DNA of 64,000 nucleotides, taken from contig NZ_CCAE010000001.1 of NCBI RefSeq assembly GCF_000723405.1, forward strand, positions 211,689 to 275,688, read 5' to 3'. Positions 35,194 to 43,224 of the stretch are shown piece by piece; position 1 is the stretch's first letter, and every line of letters starts with the position of its first letter. Origin of the DNA: Hydrogenophaga intermedia. Its GTDB lineage: Bacteria; Pseudomonadota; Gammaproteobacteria; Burkholderiales; Burkholderiaceae_C. The notes beneath the pieces were generated by a model that saw nothing but the letters and a program-made list of their open reading frames with translations, did no database searches and was not told where the DNA came from. A program made the position numbers and the translations under genes.

Positions 35194-36132
35194 TCAGCCA
35201 CGGCGCTGGCGCAACTGATTGCGCAGCGCGTCCAGCGGCACCGTGGTGGCGTCGCCCCGCGCGGGCCGGGGCGCGGCCTTGAAGGCGTGTCCGTAGACGA
35301 TCTCGATGGTCAGACGCAGGCGGCCATCGGCCGCGCGCGAGCCGTGAGCCTCGATCGCCGCCAGCATGCGCTCGTACCAGGCACGGCCCCGACAGGCCGC
35401 GAATCGACCGACCGACAGGTTGCGCCCGAAACCCCGCAGTTCCTCGACGAGGCCCGCCGCGCTGCCATAAGTCAATTCCAGCCGCTCCATGTCCATCACG
35501 GGCTCGGCGAAACCGCCGTGCACGAGCATGTCACCCCAGTCGTGCATGTCGGTGAAGTCGTGCGCCGGCGCGGGCCAGCCCTCGGCGGCCCAGACGGCGC
35601 GCAACTCCCGCAGGCTGTCCGGCCCCAGGCAGGCGAACATCAGGAAACCGCCGGTGGCGATGTGCGAGTGCCAGCGGGCGATCAGGCGTTGCGGCTGCGG
35701 CTCCGCGTGCAGGCCCATGTTGGCCCAGAGCATCTGCACCGGGCGCTGCGGATCGGCGGTGAGCGCCTCCACCCAGCGCGAGCGTCGCAGGGGGTTCCAC
35801 GAGCGGGGCGCGGGCTCCCGCGTGGCCGCCAGCGTGCCCGCCAGGTCGTGAGACCATACCTGACATTCGGCCTGCGGCAAGGCCGCGCGCAGCCGCGCAT
35901 GCGCTTGCAGACCGCCGAGCACGGGCTCCCAATGCAACCAACTGGTGGGTGGCTCGCGAAACCATTGCAAGCGCTCCAGCATGCGGCCCGCCACCTCTTC
36001 GTGCAGCCACGGGCTGCCCTGGCGCGGCAGGCCCTGCCAGCGAGCGCAGGCCACGGCGTCGAGGCCGGGAACGGCATCGGAGGTGTCGGAAGGGGAAGAA
36101 TTCAAGGCGGTGGGCCGGCACGAACCGGCCAC
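35194..36132 (-). CDS. BioC-like methyltransferase homologue
   Basis: A 312-residue protein whose C-terminal half follows BioC malonyl-ACP methyltransferase (FACLGPDSLRELRAVW, then DFTDMHDWGDMLVHGGFAEP and VMDMERLELTYGSA). The N-terminal SAM-binding motif, normally LDLGCGTG, is replaced by WLHWEPVLGGLQAHARL, so cofactor binding is doubtful. It may be a variant that works in biotin or another acyl pathway, or a non-catalytic relative. No bio genes are in the window. It diverges from comF. Confidence 0.72.
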   Translation of the reverse strand: MAGSCRPTALNSSPSDTSDAVPGLDAVACARWQGLPRQGSPWLHEEVAGRMLERLQWFREPPTSWLHWEPVLGGLQAHARLRAALPQAECQVWSHDLAGTLAATREPAPRSWNPLRRSRWVEALTADPQRPVQMLWANMGLHAEPQPQRLIARWHSHIATGGFLMFACLGPDSLRELRAVWAAEGWPAPAHDFTDMHDWGDMLVHGGFAEPVMDMERLELTYGSAAGLVEELRGFGRNLSVGRFAACRGRAWYERMLAAIEAHGSRAADGRLRLTIEIVYGHAFKAAPRPARGDATTVPLDALRNQLRQRRG

Positions 36133-36168
36133 GGTATCGACAGAGATCGCTCAGTATATTGAGCCCGC

Positions 36169-36894
36169 ATGGGGCGATTCAGCGCGTGGAGCAAGGGCCT
36201 GGCGTGGCCCAGTCAATGCCGGGTGTGTGGTCAGTGGCCAGCCAGACCGCTGTGCACCGCCTGCCGCCAACGCTTCGCCCCGGTGCGCCCGCGCTGCCCG
36301 CACTGCGCTGCGCCCCTCGATGGCGCGTCGCCCTGCCCCTGCCTGACGCAGCCCGTGGAGCCCGCACTCACCGCCTGCGCGGTGGGGGTGGACTACGCCT
36401 ACCCCTGGGACCGGCTGATCGCCCGCTTCAAGTTCCAGGGAGAGCCGGGCTGGGCGCAGCCCTTCGCCAAGCTGATGCTCGACGCGCCGGGTGCCATCGC
36501 CCTGCTCGACGGCGCCGACTGGATCGCCCCCGTGCCGCTGACGCCGGCTCGCCTGGCCGAACGCGGCCATCACCCGCCCTGGGAACTCGCCAAGGCGATC
36601 GCCCGGCTGCATCCACGCCCCCTGAGGGCGGACATCCTGACCCGCTTGAGTGACGGCCCCGCCCAGCACCGGCTGGCCCGCCAGGAGCGCCTGCGCAACC
36701 TGCGGGGCGCGTTCACCGCGCCCATCGAGAGCCTGTCGCGGCTGCGCGACGCCCGGGTGCTGCTGGTGGACGACGTGACCACCACCGGCGCCACCCTGGC
36801 CGCCGCCGCCCAAGCCCTGCGCGCCGCGGGCGCTGCCCGGGTGGACGCCCTGGTGTTCGCACGCACGCCAGCACCCCGCGAACGGGTGGATTGA
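36169..36894 (+). CDS. ComF family phosphoribosyltransferase-like protein
   Basis: A 241-residue protein. The N-terminus has two CxxC pairs of a zinc finger (CRVCGQWPARPLCTAC and CPHC), and the C-terminal type I phosphoribosyltransferase domain has the PRPP loop VLLVDDVTTTGAT. ComF proteins take part in DNA uptake in competent bacteria, and the GntX branch in gluconate use in E. coli. No other competence genes are close. It is followed by trmL after 27 bases. Confidence 0.88.
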   Translation: MGRFSAWSKGLAWPSQCRVCGQWPARPLCTACRQRFAPVRPRCPHCAAPLDGASPCPCLTQPVEPALTACAVGVDYAYPWDRLIARFKFQGEPGWAQPFAKLMLDAPGAIALLDGADWIAPVPLTPARLAERGHHPPWELAKAIARLHPRPLRADILTRLSDGPAQHRLARQERLRNLRGAFTAPIESLSRLRDARVLLVDDVTTTGATLAAAAQALRAAGAARVDALVFARTPAPRERVD

Positions 36895-36921
36895 GGCCGC
36901 CACTATCATGCGCCGCCCACC

Positions 36922-37395
36922 ATGTTCAACGTCGTCCTCGTCCACCCTGAAATTCCGCCGAACACGGGCAACGTGATCCGCCTGTGCGCGAACACTGGCT
37001 GCACGCTGCACCTGATCGAGCCGCTGGGCTTTTCCATGGACGACAAGCTGATGCGGCGCGCCGGGCTGGACTACCACGAGTACGCCGACGTGCGCCGCCA
37101 CGTCGACTGGGTTGCCTTTCTGCAACAGGCCAGCCCCGCGCCGGAGCGGCTGTTCGCCCTGACCACGCGCGGCCAGCGGGGCGTGCACGACATCTCCTGG
37201 CAAGCCGGCGACTGGCTGGTGTTTGGCGCCGAATCCTGCGGCCTGCCCCAGGACGTGAGGGAGTCCATCGACCCCGGGCACTGGCTGCGCCTGCCCATGC
37301 GGCCGGGTCAGCGCAGCCTGAACCTGTCCAATGCCGTGGCCATCACCGTGTTCGAGGCCTGGCGCCAGAACGGGTTTCAAGGTGGGTTTGCGTGA
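36922..37395 (+). CDS. trmL: tRNA (cytidine(34)-2'-O)-methyltransferase TrmL
   Basis: A SPOUT-class methyltransferase of 157 residues that modifies the wobble base of tRNA-Leu isoacceptors, including the CAA tRNA encoded elsewhere in this window. The knot motifs are HPEIPPNTGNVIRLCANTGC, VFGAESCGLP, and LRLPMRPGQRSLNLSNAVAI near the end. The length equals E. coli TrmL (157). Confidence 0.94.
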   Translation: MFNVVLVHPEIPPNTGNVIRLCANTGCTLHLIEPLGFSMDDKLMRRAGLDYHEYADVRRHVDWVAFLQQASPAPERLFALTTRGQRGVHDISWQAGDWLVFGAESCGLPQDVRESIDPGHWLRLPMRPGQRSLNLSNAVAITVFEAWRQNGFQGGFA

Positions 37396-37451
37396 TCCTT
37401 ATCACACGATGAACCCCTGTGACATCCCCCATTTGGGGCAACTGATCCACC

Positions 37452-37868
37452 ATGCGCCCCATGCAGACCACGATCAGTCCCCATCCCCACCGGCTGACCG
37501 CCACCGGCTCCGGCCGGAGTGCGCACCCCGAAGCGGGCGTGGTGCTCGCGTTCATCGCGCGCTGGCTCGGTGGCGCCATCCAGCCGCAGCCGCGCCCGCG
37601 ACGCACGCCCCACCTGCGTGACATCGTCACCATCCGCCAGCACCTGTTGGGCACCATCGCAGACTGCGTGACTACCGTACCGGCCCTGCGCCTGCGCCGC
37701 CAGATCGAACAGGCGCGCAGCCCTCAGGAACTCTGGCTTTTGCGCAATGACGCCTTCCAGATCATCGCCCAGCGCCACAGCCAGCATGTGGCGGCCGAGC
37801 GCATCGACGCCCTGCGCCAGCTGTTCGAGGACTGGCTCGACCCCAAGCAGCTCGCCCGCATCCGCTGA
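37452..37868 (+). CDS. hypothetical protein (138 aa)
   Basis: I do not recognise this protein. It is 138 residues, with a Pro/Arg-rich first 50 residues and a helical second half (HLLGTIADCVTTVPALRLRRQIEQAR then ELWLLRNDAFQIIAQRHSQH). No signal peptide or membrane helix is evident. A second ATG lies nine bases downstream. Codon use is like its neighbours, so it is probably a real, family-restricted gene. It converges with the MaoC gene. Confidence 0.65.
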   Translation: MRPMQTTISPHPHRLTATGSGRSAHPEAGVVLAFIARWLGGAIQPQPRPRRTPHLRDIVTIRQHLLGTIADCVTTVPALRLRRQIEQARSPQELWLLRNDAFQIIAQRHSQHVAAERIDALRQLFEDWLDPKQLARIR

Positions 37869-37877
37869 GCGTCTGGC

Positions 37878-38333
37878 TCAGGGGTAGTGGCGCACCAGAG
37901 ATTCGGCCAGGCAGACCGGCTTCTCGCCGCCTTCCCGCTCGATCGTGACCGCCCAGGTCATCTGCCGCCCACCGTTGTCGATGGGCTCGCAGGCCTGCAG
38001 AGTCATGTGCGCGCGCAGGCGGCTACCCACCGGCACCGGCGACGTGAAGCGCACCCGGTTCAGCCCGTAGTTCACCCCCATACGCGAGGCGCGCACCTGC
38101 ATCGCCGACGCGAAGAACACCGGCAGCAGCGACAGCGTTAGGAAGCCGTGCGCGATCGGCGCGCCGAACGGCCCCGCCTCGGCCCGCTCCACGTCCACAT
38201 GGATCCATTGGTGGTCCCCGGTGGCTTCGGCGAAGCGGTTCACCTGCTCCTGCGTGATGGTGACCCAGTCGCTGGTGGCCACCGCCTGGCCCACCAAGGC
38301 GTCGATTTCTTCAAGGGTGTCGAACGTGCGCAT
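37878..38333 (-). CDS. MaoC/hot-dog fold dehydratase
   Basis: A 151-residue R-specific enoyl-CoA hydratase-type protein. The hydratase 2 motif is RFAEATGDHQWIHVDVERA followed by GPFGAPIAHGFLTLSLLPVF, which supplies the catalytic Asp and His. It may hydrate enoyl-CoA for beta-oxidation or supply monomers for polyhydroxyalkanoate. The closest type looks like the NodN/MaoC proteins of unknown substrate. It is a stand-alone gene. Confidence 0.88.
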   Translation of the reverse strand: MRTFDTLEEIDALVGQAVATSDWVTITQEQVNRFAEATGDHQWIHVDVERAEAGPFGAPIAHGFLTLSLLPVFFASAMQVRASRMGVNYGLNRVRFTSPVPVGSRLRAHMTLQACEPIDNGGRQMTWAVTIEREGGEKPVCLAESLVRHYP

Positions 38334-38389
38334 CGGCGCACTCTACAAAGCTCCGCCCCGACGCCATGTCGGGCGCGCGACAAGGCGAC

Positions 38390-38998
38390 TCAGTGATCCA
38401 GCCACTGGCAGATGCCTTGCCACTGCAGCAGGTCCTTCTCCACGCGCCAGGGCGCCACGTCGAATAACGTGAGGCCGCGCGCCGCAAGATGGATGTAGTT
38501 CTGCGTGTCGCGCAGGTAACCCAGCACCGGCAGATCCAGCCCGGCCACGAACTCGGCCAGCTTGTCGGCCGCGATGGTGCGCGGATCGACCCGCATGCCC
38601 ACGATGCCCACGGCGGCGCGGCGCGTCTCGGTCAGTTCATCGAGGAAGTCGCGCGTGGCGTAGATGTCGAAGATGCTGGGCTGCAGGGGCACGATGACCT
38701 TGTTGGCCATCTTCAGCACGTCCTTGAAGCGCTTGCCGTGCAGGCCGGCGGGCGTGTCCAGCACCACGTGGGTGACGTCCTTGGGCGGGCGCGCGATCTG
38801 GTCGTGCGAAATTTCCCAGGTCTGGATAGGCCGCGCCGTGGGCGGGCGCAGACGCAGCCACAGGGCCGAGGACTGCTGGCGGTCCGCGTCGCCGAGCATG
38901 ACGCCGTGGCCCTGGCTGGCGAAGTAACCGGCCACATTGGTCGACAGCGTGGTCTTGCCGACGCCCCCCTTCGGATTTGCAACCACCACGATCGGCAT
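38390..38998 (-). CDS. ParA family ATPase, orphan
   Basis: A 202-residue ParA/MinD-fold ATPase. The deviant Walker A is KGGVGKTT at 10-17, then GDADRQQSSALWL and VVLDTPAGLHG. It has no N-terminal DNA-binding extension, and no ParB gene is next to it, so it is not a normal chromosome or plasmid partition locus. Short orphan ParAs of this kind position proteins or complexes in the cell. Its partner is not evident from the neighbours. Confidence 0.86.
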   Translation of the reverse strand: MPIVVVANPKGGVGKTTLSTNVAGYFASQGHGVMLGDADRQQSSALWLRLRPPTARPIQTWEISHDQIARPPKDVTHVVLDTPAGLHGKRFKDVLKMANKVIVPLQPSIFDIYATRDFLDELTETRRAAVGIVGMRVDPRTIAADKLAEFVAGLDLPVLGYLRDTQNYIHLAARGLTLFDVAPWRVEKDLLQWQGICQWLDH

Positions 38999-39048
38999 GT
39001 CGTCTCCTTGAGTTCGGCCGCCGGGGGCCGGTACTGGCACAGGTAACG

Positions 39049-39813
39049 CTATGTTAGCCCGAGGCTGTCCCACACCAGTTTGCAGCCCGTGAGGAACATG
39101 CCCAGGTGAATCAGCCTGTAGAACAGCACGGGGCGGATGCGGTGCGCGATGCGAACCCCGATCCACACCCCCACCGGCGCCAGAGGCAGCAGCACCAGCG
39201 ACGTGGCCATGTTTCGCAGGTCGATCAGTCCCAGCCAGGCGTAGGGCACCCACTTGGCCATGTTCACGAAGAAGAAGAAGAAGGCCATGGTGCCGGTGAA
39301 GAGCACCGGCGGCAGGCGCATCGGAATCACGTAGGCGTTGATGGGTGGCCCGCCCGCATGCGCCACGAAACTGGTGAACCCGGACGTGGCGGTGAGGATG
39401 GCACCGACCCAACGCGGCGGCGGTGTGCTGTCGGGCTTGGGCGGAAACAGCAGGCGCTGGGCGAGGAACACAAGCGTGAAGCCGCCCACGATGCCCGCGA
39501 CCAGATGCGCGTCGAGCGAACGGAACAGCAACGTGCCGATGACCACCCCCACCAGACCCCAGGGCAGCAGAAACTTCAGCAGTTGCCGGTCGACGTTTTT
39601 GCGAAAGGCCGCCATGCCCAGCAGGTCCATCACCAGCAGCACCGGCATCAGGATGGCCGCGGCCTGCGGCACCGTCACGGCCAGCGCCATCAGCGGCACC
39701 GCCAGCGAGCCGAAGCCGGCGCCGAAGCCACTTTTGCTGATGCCCAGCAGCAGCACCGCCGGCAAGGCGACGAAGTAGAAGTACGGGTCGGTGATGATGG
39801 GCAGCGAGGACAC
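39049..39813 (-). CDS. TauE/SafE family sulfite/organosulfonate exporter-like permease
   Basis: A membrane protein of about 254 residues with eight predicted helices and the family repeats GISKSGFGAGFGSLAVP and SGFTSFVAHAGGPPINAY. TauE/SafE proteins move sulfite, sulfoacetate or similar anions, but many are unassigned. No ATG suits the start; I chose GTG at 39813, with TTG at 39822 as an alternative. It lies between parA and a divergent TRIC gene and overlaps neither. Confidence 0.85.
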   Translation of the reverse strand: MSSLPIITDPYFYFVALPAVLLLGISKSGFGAGFGSLAVPLMALAVTVPQAAAILMPVLLVMDLLGMAAFRKNVDRQLLKFLLPWGLVGVVIGTLLFRSLDAHLVAGIVGGFTLVFLAQRLLFPPKPDSTPPPRWVGAILTATSGFTSFVAHAGGPPINAYVIPMRLPPVLFTGTMAFFFFFVNMAKWVPYAWLGLIDLRNMATSLVLLPLAPVGVWIGVRIAHRIRPVLFYRLIHLGMFLTGCKLVWDSLGLT

Positions 39814-39829
39814 GCAAGACAATCCGGCG

Positions 39830-40468
39830 ATGCAAAACGTGACATTGTGGGGGGAAACCCTCAGGCTCCTGGTGGAGCTGGCCGCCACGGTGGCCTTCGC
39901 GCTCTCGGGCATCCTGGCCGGCGCGCGCCAGCGGCTGGACGCCGTGGGCGTGGTGGTGGTCGCCTTTCTCGCGGCCTTCGGCGGCGGCACGCTGCGCGAC
40001 CTGCTGCTCGACGAGCGCCCCTTCTTCTGGGTGCGCCACGTGGAGCTGCTGTGGGGCGTGCTGGGCCTGAGCGTGCTGGCGATGCTGTTCCTGCGCACGC
40101 GCCATTTCCAGGTCACCGAGCGCGCCATGCAATGGCCTGACGCCCTGGGCCTGGGCCTGTTTGCCGCCACCGGCGCGCACCAGGCGCTGCTGCAGGAGAT
40201 GCCGGCGCTGGTGGCCGTACTCATGGGCATCGTCACCGGCGTGGCCGGCGGCGTGCTGCGCGACGTGGTCTGCAACCAGATCCCCAGCGCCTTCAGCGAC
40301 CACCGGCCCTATGCGGTGTGCGCCTTCGTGGGCGGCTGGGTCTACGTGGGCCTGTGGGCCGTTGCGGCGCCCGGCTGGCTGGCGCTGGTGGCCTGCGTGG
40401 GGGTCACGGCGGGGCTTCGTGGCCTGGCGCTGTGGCGCAATTGGCAACTCCCGCCGTGGCGGCTTTGA
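39830..40468 (+). CDS. TRIC-type (UPF0126) cation channel family protein
   Basis: A 212-residue protein with seven helices built from two repeats, each with a glycine-rich turn and RD pair: AAFGGGTLRDLLLDERPFFW and GVAGGVLRDVVCNQIPSAF. This is the UPF0126/YadS family, structurally the same as prokaryotic TRIC potassium channels. The ATG at 39830 suits the first helix best. It leads a two-gene run with DUF1841. Confidence 0.87.
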   Translation: MQNVTLWGETLRLLVELAATVAFALSGILAGARQRLDAVGVVVVAFLAAFGGGTLRDLLLDERPFFWVRHVELLWGVLGLSVLAMLFLRTRHFQVTERAMQWPDALGLGLFAATGAHQALLQEMPALVAVLMGIVTGVAGGVLRDVVCNQIPSAFSDHRPYAVCAFVGGWVYVGLWAVAAPGWLALVACVGVTAGLRGLALWRNWQLPPWRL

Positions 40469-40488
40469 GCAGGCAGGACAATCGCCCC

Positions 40489-40923
40489 ATGTTCAATCCC
40501 TCCCAAGCCGACGTGCGCCGCTTCTTCTGCGGCGCGTTCGCCAAGCGGCGCGACGCGGCGCCACTGGACGCGCTGGAAACACTGGCCGCGCAGTGGATCG
40601 CCGAGCACCCCGAGTACCACGCCGAACTGGGCGATGCCGAGGCCGCCGTGGCGCGTCTGAGCCAGCCCGACGCGGCGCGCGAGAACCCCTTCCTTCACCT
40701 GTCCATGCACCTGTCCATCAGCGAGCAGTGCAGCATCGACCAGCCCCCCGGCATCCGCCAGGCAGTGGAACTCCTCACCGCGCGCCGGGGCGACCTGCAC
40801 ACCGCGCACCACGAGGTGATGGAGTGCCTGGGCACCATGCTGTGGGAAAGCCAGCGCGCCGGGCGCCCGCCCGATGGCCAGGCCTACATCGACGCCGTGC
40901 GGCGCCGGGCAACACAGGACTGA
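40489..40923 (+). CDS. DUF1841 family protein
   Basis: A 144-residue soluble protein that begins MFNPSQADVRRFFCGAF and contains NPFLHLSMHLSISEQCSIDQ followed by PPGIR, the hallmark of DUF1841, plus HHEVMECLGTMLWESQR near the end. The conserved His and Glu positions could bind metal. The family has no known function. It starts 20 bases past the TRIC gene and ends at a terminator. Confidence 0.9.
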   Translation: MFNPSQADVRRFFCGAFAKRRDAAPLDALETLAAQWIAEHPEYHAELGDAEAAVARLSQPDAARENPFLHLSMHLSISEQCSIDQPPGIRQAVELLTARRGDLHTAHHEVMECLGTMLWESQRAGRPPDGQAYIDAVRRRATQD

Positions 40924-40926
40924 AAC

Positions 40927-40954
40927 AAAAAAGCCGCTCATGGAGCGGCTTTTT
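40927..40954. terminator. bidirectional rho-independent terminator
   Basis: AAAAAAGCCGCTC and GAGCGGCTTTTT pair around a three-base ATG loop between the DUF1841 gene and the convergent cytochrome c4 gene. Confidence 0.93.
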
Positions 40955-40974
40955 CACCAAGGCGAAGCGCCGGA

Positions 40975-41643
40975 TCAGCGGAAGCGCGACTGCGGCACGG
41001 TCTGCAGTTCGCCTTTGACGGTGCTCAGGTACTTGGCGATGGCGCGCATCTCGGCCGGGGTGTACTGCTTGGCGATGCCGGCCATGATGCCGTTGCTGCG
41101 GCCGATCACGTGGTTGCCTTCCACCGTGTAGGACTTGAGCGCCACGAAGAGGTAGTCGGCGTGCTGGCCGCCGATCTTGGGGTAGCTCGGGTCGATGGGC
41201 TTGCTGAAGTTGGCGCCGTGGCAGGACACGCAGGCGCCCTTGGTCAGCAGCGCGGCGACGTCGGCACTCGCGGTGGCCGCCGTCTCCGGCGCGGCCGGGC
41301 CGGCCTGGCCCGCATAGAACGCGGCCAGATCGGCCATGTCTTGCTCGGTGAGCGAGCCGGCGATGCCGCGCATGGACGGGTGCTTGCGGTCACCCTTCTG
41401 GTAGGCCTTGAGGGCCGACACGATGTAGGGCGCCGACTGGCCCGAGATCATGGGCACCTTGTGGATCTCGGGGAAGCTGTTCTGGTAGCCCTTGATGCCA
41501 TGGCAGCCGATGCACATCTCGGCCTTCTTGTGGCCGGCTTCCACGTCACCGGTGACGCCCTGCGCCTGGGCCGATGTGGCAGCAACGAACAGCGTCGCAG
41601 CGGCGACAAGGGTACGGGCGAGCGGGTTCAGCAGTGGGGTCAT
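40975..41643 (-). CDS. diheme cytochrome c4
   Basis: A periplasmic diheme cytochrome of 222 residues. After a signal peptide ending SAQAQ there are two cytochrome c domains with heme sites CIGCH and CVSCH. Axial methionines are likely in HPSMRGIAGSLT and NGIMAGIAKQYT. Cytochrome c4 carries electrons to terminal oxidases, so it could serve the caa3 oxidase encoded 6-17 kb away. It diverges from the moxR operon with 127 bases between, which hold an AT-rich patch (GAATTATAT) usable as a -10 element. Confidence 0.94.
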   Translation of the reverse strand: MTPLLNPLARTLVAAATLFVAATSAQAQGVTGDVEAGHKKAEMCIGCHGIKGYQNSFPEIHKVPMISGQSAPYIVSALKAYQKGDRKHPSMRGIAGSLTEQDMADLAAFYAGQAGPAAPETAATASADVAALLTKGACVSCHGANFSKPIDPSYPKIGGQHADYLFVALKSYTVEGNHVIGRSNGIMAGIAKQYTPAEMRAIAKYLSTVKGELQTVPQSRFR

Positions 41644-41770
41644 TTTGCTAGCACAATGAAGAACGGCCGGGAAAGATCAACCGCGAATTATATGAGCGGT
41701 CGTCGCGCCCCCCGCCACATCCCGAGTCCCGCGCGCGGACAGCCCGCGCCGCCATCCCGAGGTCGCCTTC

Positions 41771-42613
41771 ATGAAATTCCAGGGTTCCCAGAACTACGTC
41801 GCCACGCAAGACCTGATGCTGGCGGTCAACGCCGCCATCACCCTCAAGCGCCCGCTGCTGGTCAAGGGCGAGCCCGGCACCGGCAAGACCATGCTGGCCG
41901 AGGAAGTGGCCCAGGCGCTGGACATGCCCCTGCTGCAGTGGCACATCAAGAGCACCACCAAGGCCCAGCAGGGCCTGTACGAGTACGACGCAGTCAGCCG
42001 CCTGCGCGACTCGCAGCTCGGCGACGAACGGGTCAAGGACATCCACAACTACATCGTCAAGGGCGTGCTGTGGCAGGCCTTCACGGCCGAGCAGCCGGTG
42101 GCCCTGCTGATCGACGAGATCGACAAGGCCGACATCGAATTCCCGAACGACCTGCTGCGCGAACTCGACCGCATGGAGTTCTACTGCTACGAGACGCACG
42201 AACTCATCAAGGCCAAGCACCGCCCGCTGGTCTTCATCACCTCCAACAACGAGAAGGAGCTGCCCGACGCCTTCCTGCGCCGTTGCTTCTTCCACTACAT
42301 CAAGTTCCCCGACGCCGAGACGATGCACAAGATCGTCGACGTGCACTTCCCCAAGCTCAAGCAGGATCTGCTCAAGGTCGCGATGAAGACCTTCTACGAC
42401 GTGCGCAACCTGCCCGGCCTCAAGAAGAAGCCCAGCACCAGCGAGCTGCTGGACTGGCTCAAGCTGCTGATGGCCGAGGACATCCCGCTGGAAGCGCTGC
42501 AGAGCGCCGACGACAAGGTGTCCATTCCGCCATTGGTGGGCGCGCTGCTCAAGAACGAGCAGGACACCACGCTGTTCGAGAAGCTGGTGTTCATGAACCA
42601 GCGGAACCGCTGA
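41771..42613 (+). CDS. MoxR-family AAA+ ATPase
   Basis: A 280-residue AAA+ chaperone-like ATPase. Walker A is GEPGTGKT at 33-40, Walker B is VALLIDEIDKAD, and sensor 1 is LVFITSNNEKELPDAFLRRC with the arginine finger. MoxR ATPases work with von Willebrand A (VWA) proteins to activate or mature metal enzymes and envelope complexes. The VWA partner is encoded two genes downstream. Gaps through the run to tamB are 1, 16, 7 and 7 bases, so this is the first gene of one operon. Confidence 0.92.
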   Translation: MKFQGSQNYVATQDLMLAVNAAITLKRPLLVKGEPGTGKTMLAEEVAQALDMPLLQWHIKSTTKAQQGLYEYDAVSRLRDSQLGDERVKDIHNYIVKGVLWQAFTAEQPVALLIDEIDKADIEFPNDLLRELDRMEFYCYETHELIKAKHRPLVFITSNNEKELPDAFLRRCFFHYIKFPDAETMHKIVDVHFPKLKQDLLKVAMKTFYDVRNLPGLKKKPSTSELLDWLKLLMAEDIPLEALQSADDKVSIPPLVGALLKNEQDTTLFEKLVFMNQRNR

Positions 42614-42614
42614 C

Positions 42615-43208
42615 ATGGCCTTCGTCGAGCCGGTCGTCCTGAACGAGCGCGGCGTGCGGCTGGAACCGCTGGAGCTGCGCCACGAGCCGGGACTGCGCGC
42701 GGCCGCGGCCGATGGCGAGCTGTGGAAGCTGCGGATCACCTCCGTGCCCGAGCCGGATCAGACGCGCGAGTACATCGAGGCCGCGCTGCGCATGCGCGAG
42801 GACGGCCAGCGCTTCGCCTTCGCGGTGATCGACGAGGCCAGCGACGCGGTGCTGGGCAGCACCAGCTACCACGACATCCTGCCGACTGTGAAGCGCGTGG
42901 AGATCGGCTACACGTGGTACGCCAGGCGCGCGCAGCGCAGCCACGTCAACACCACCTGCAAGCTGCTGATGATGGGCCACGCCTTCGACACGCTGGGCTG
43001 CCACGTGGTGGGCTGGCGCACCGACAACTACAACTTCGCGTCGCAACAGGCCATCGAACGCCTGGGCGCGAAGAAGGACGGCGTCATTCGCGGCCACGCC
43101 CTGCGCCGCGACGGCACCATCCGCGACACCGTGATGTACAGCATGCGATCGGGCGAATGGCCCGAGGCGCGTGCGCAGTTGCTGTACCTGCGGGCGCGGC
43201 ACGACTGA
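42615..43208 (+). CDS. GNAT family N-acetyltransferase (RimJ/RimL type)
   Basis: A 197-residue acetyltransferase. The acetyl-CoA region is YARRAQRSHVNTTCKLLMMGHAF, and the strand and helix after it, VVGWRTDNYNFASQQAIERLG, fit RimJ/RimL-type N-terminal acetylases. The acceptor is unknown. It sits directly between the moxR and VWA genes, one base after moxR, so it is expressed with them. That position is unusual and suggests a link to the MoxR-VWA system, but chance insertion cannot be excluded. Confidence 0.86.
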   Translation: MAFVEPVVLNERGVRLEPLELRHEPGLRAAAADGELWKLRITSVPEPDQTREYIEAALRMREDGQRFAFAVIDEASDAVLGSTSYHDILPTVKRVEIGYTWYARRAQRSHVNTTCKLLMMGHAFDTLGCHVVGWRTDNYNFASQQAIERLGAKKDGVIRGHALRRDGTIRDTVMYSMRSGEWPEARAQLLYLRARHD

Positions 43209-43224
43209 ACCCGGGGAGATCGCC

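Noticed and set aside
37423..37436. Short palindrome CCCCA-TT-TGGGG before the hypothetical gene
   Set aside because: Five-pair stem is too short to call in GC-rich DNA.
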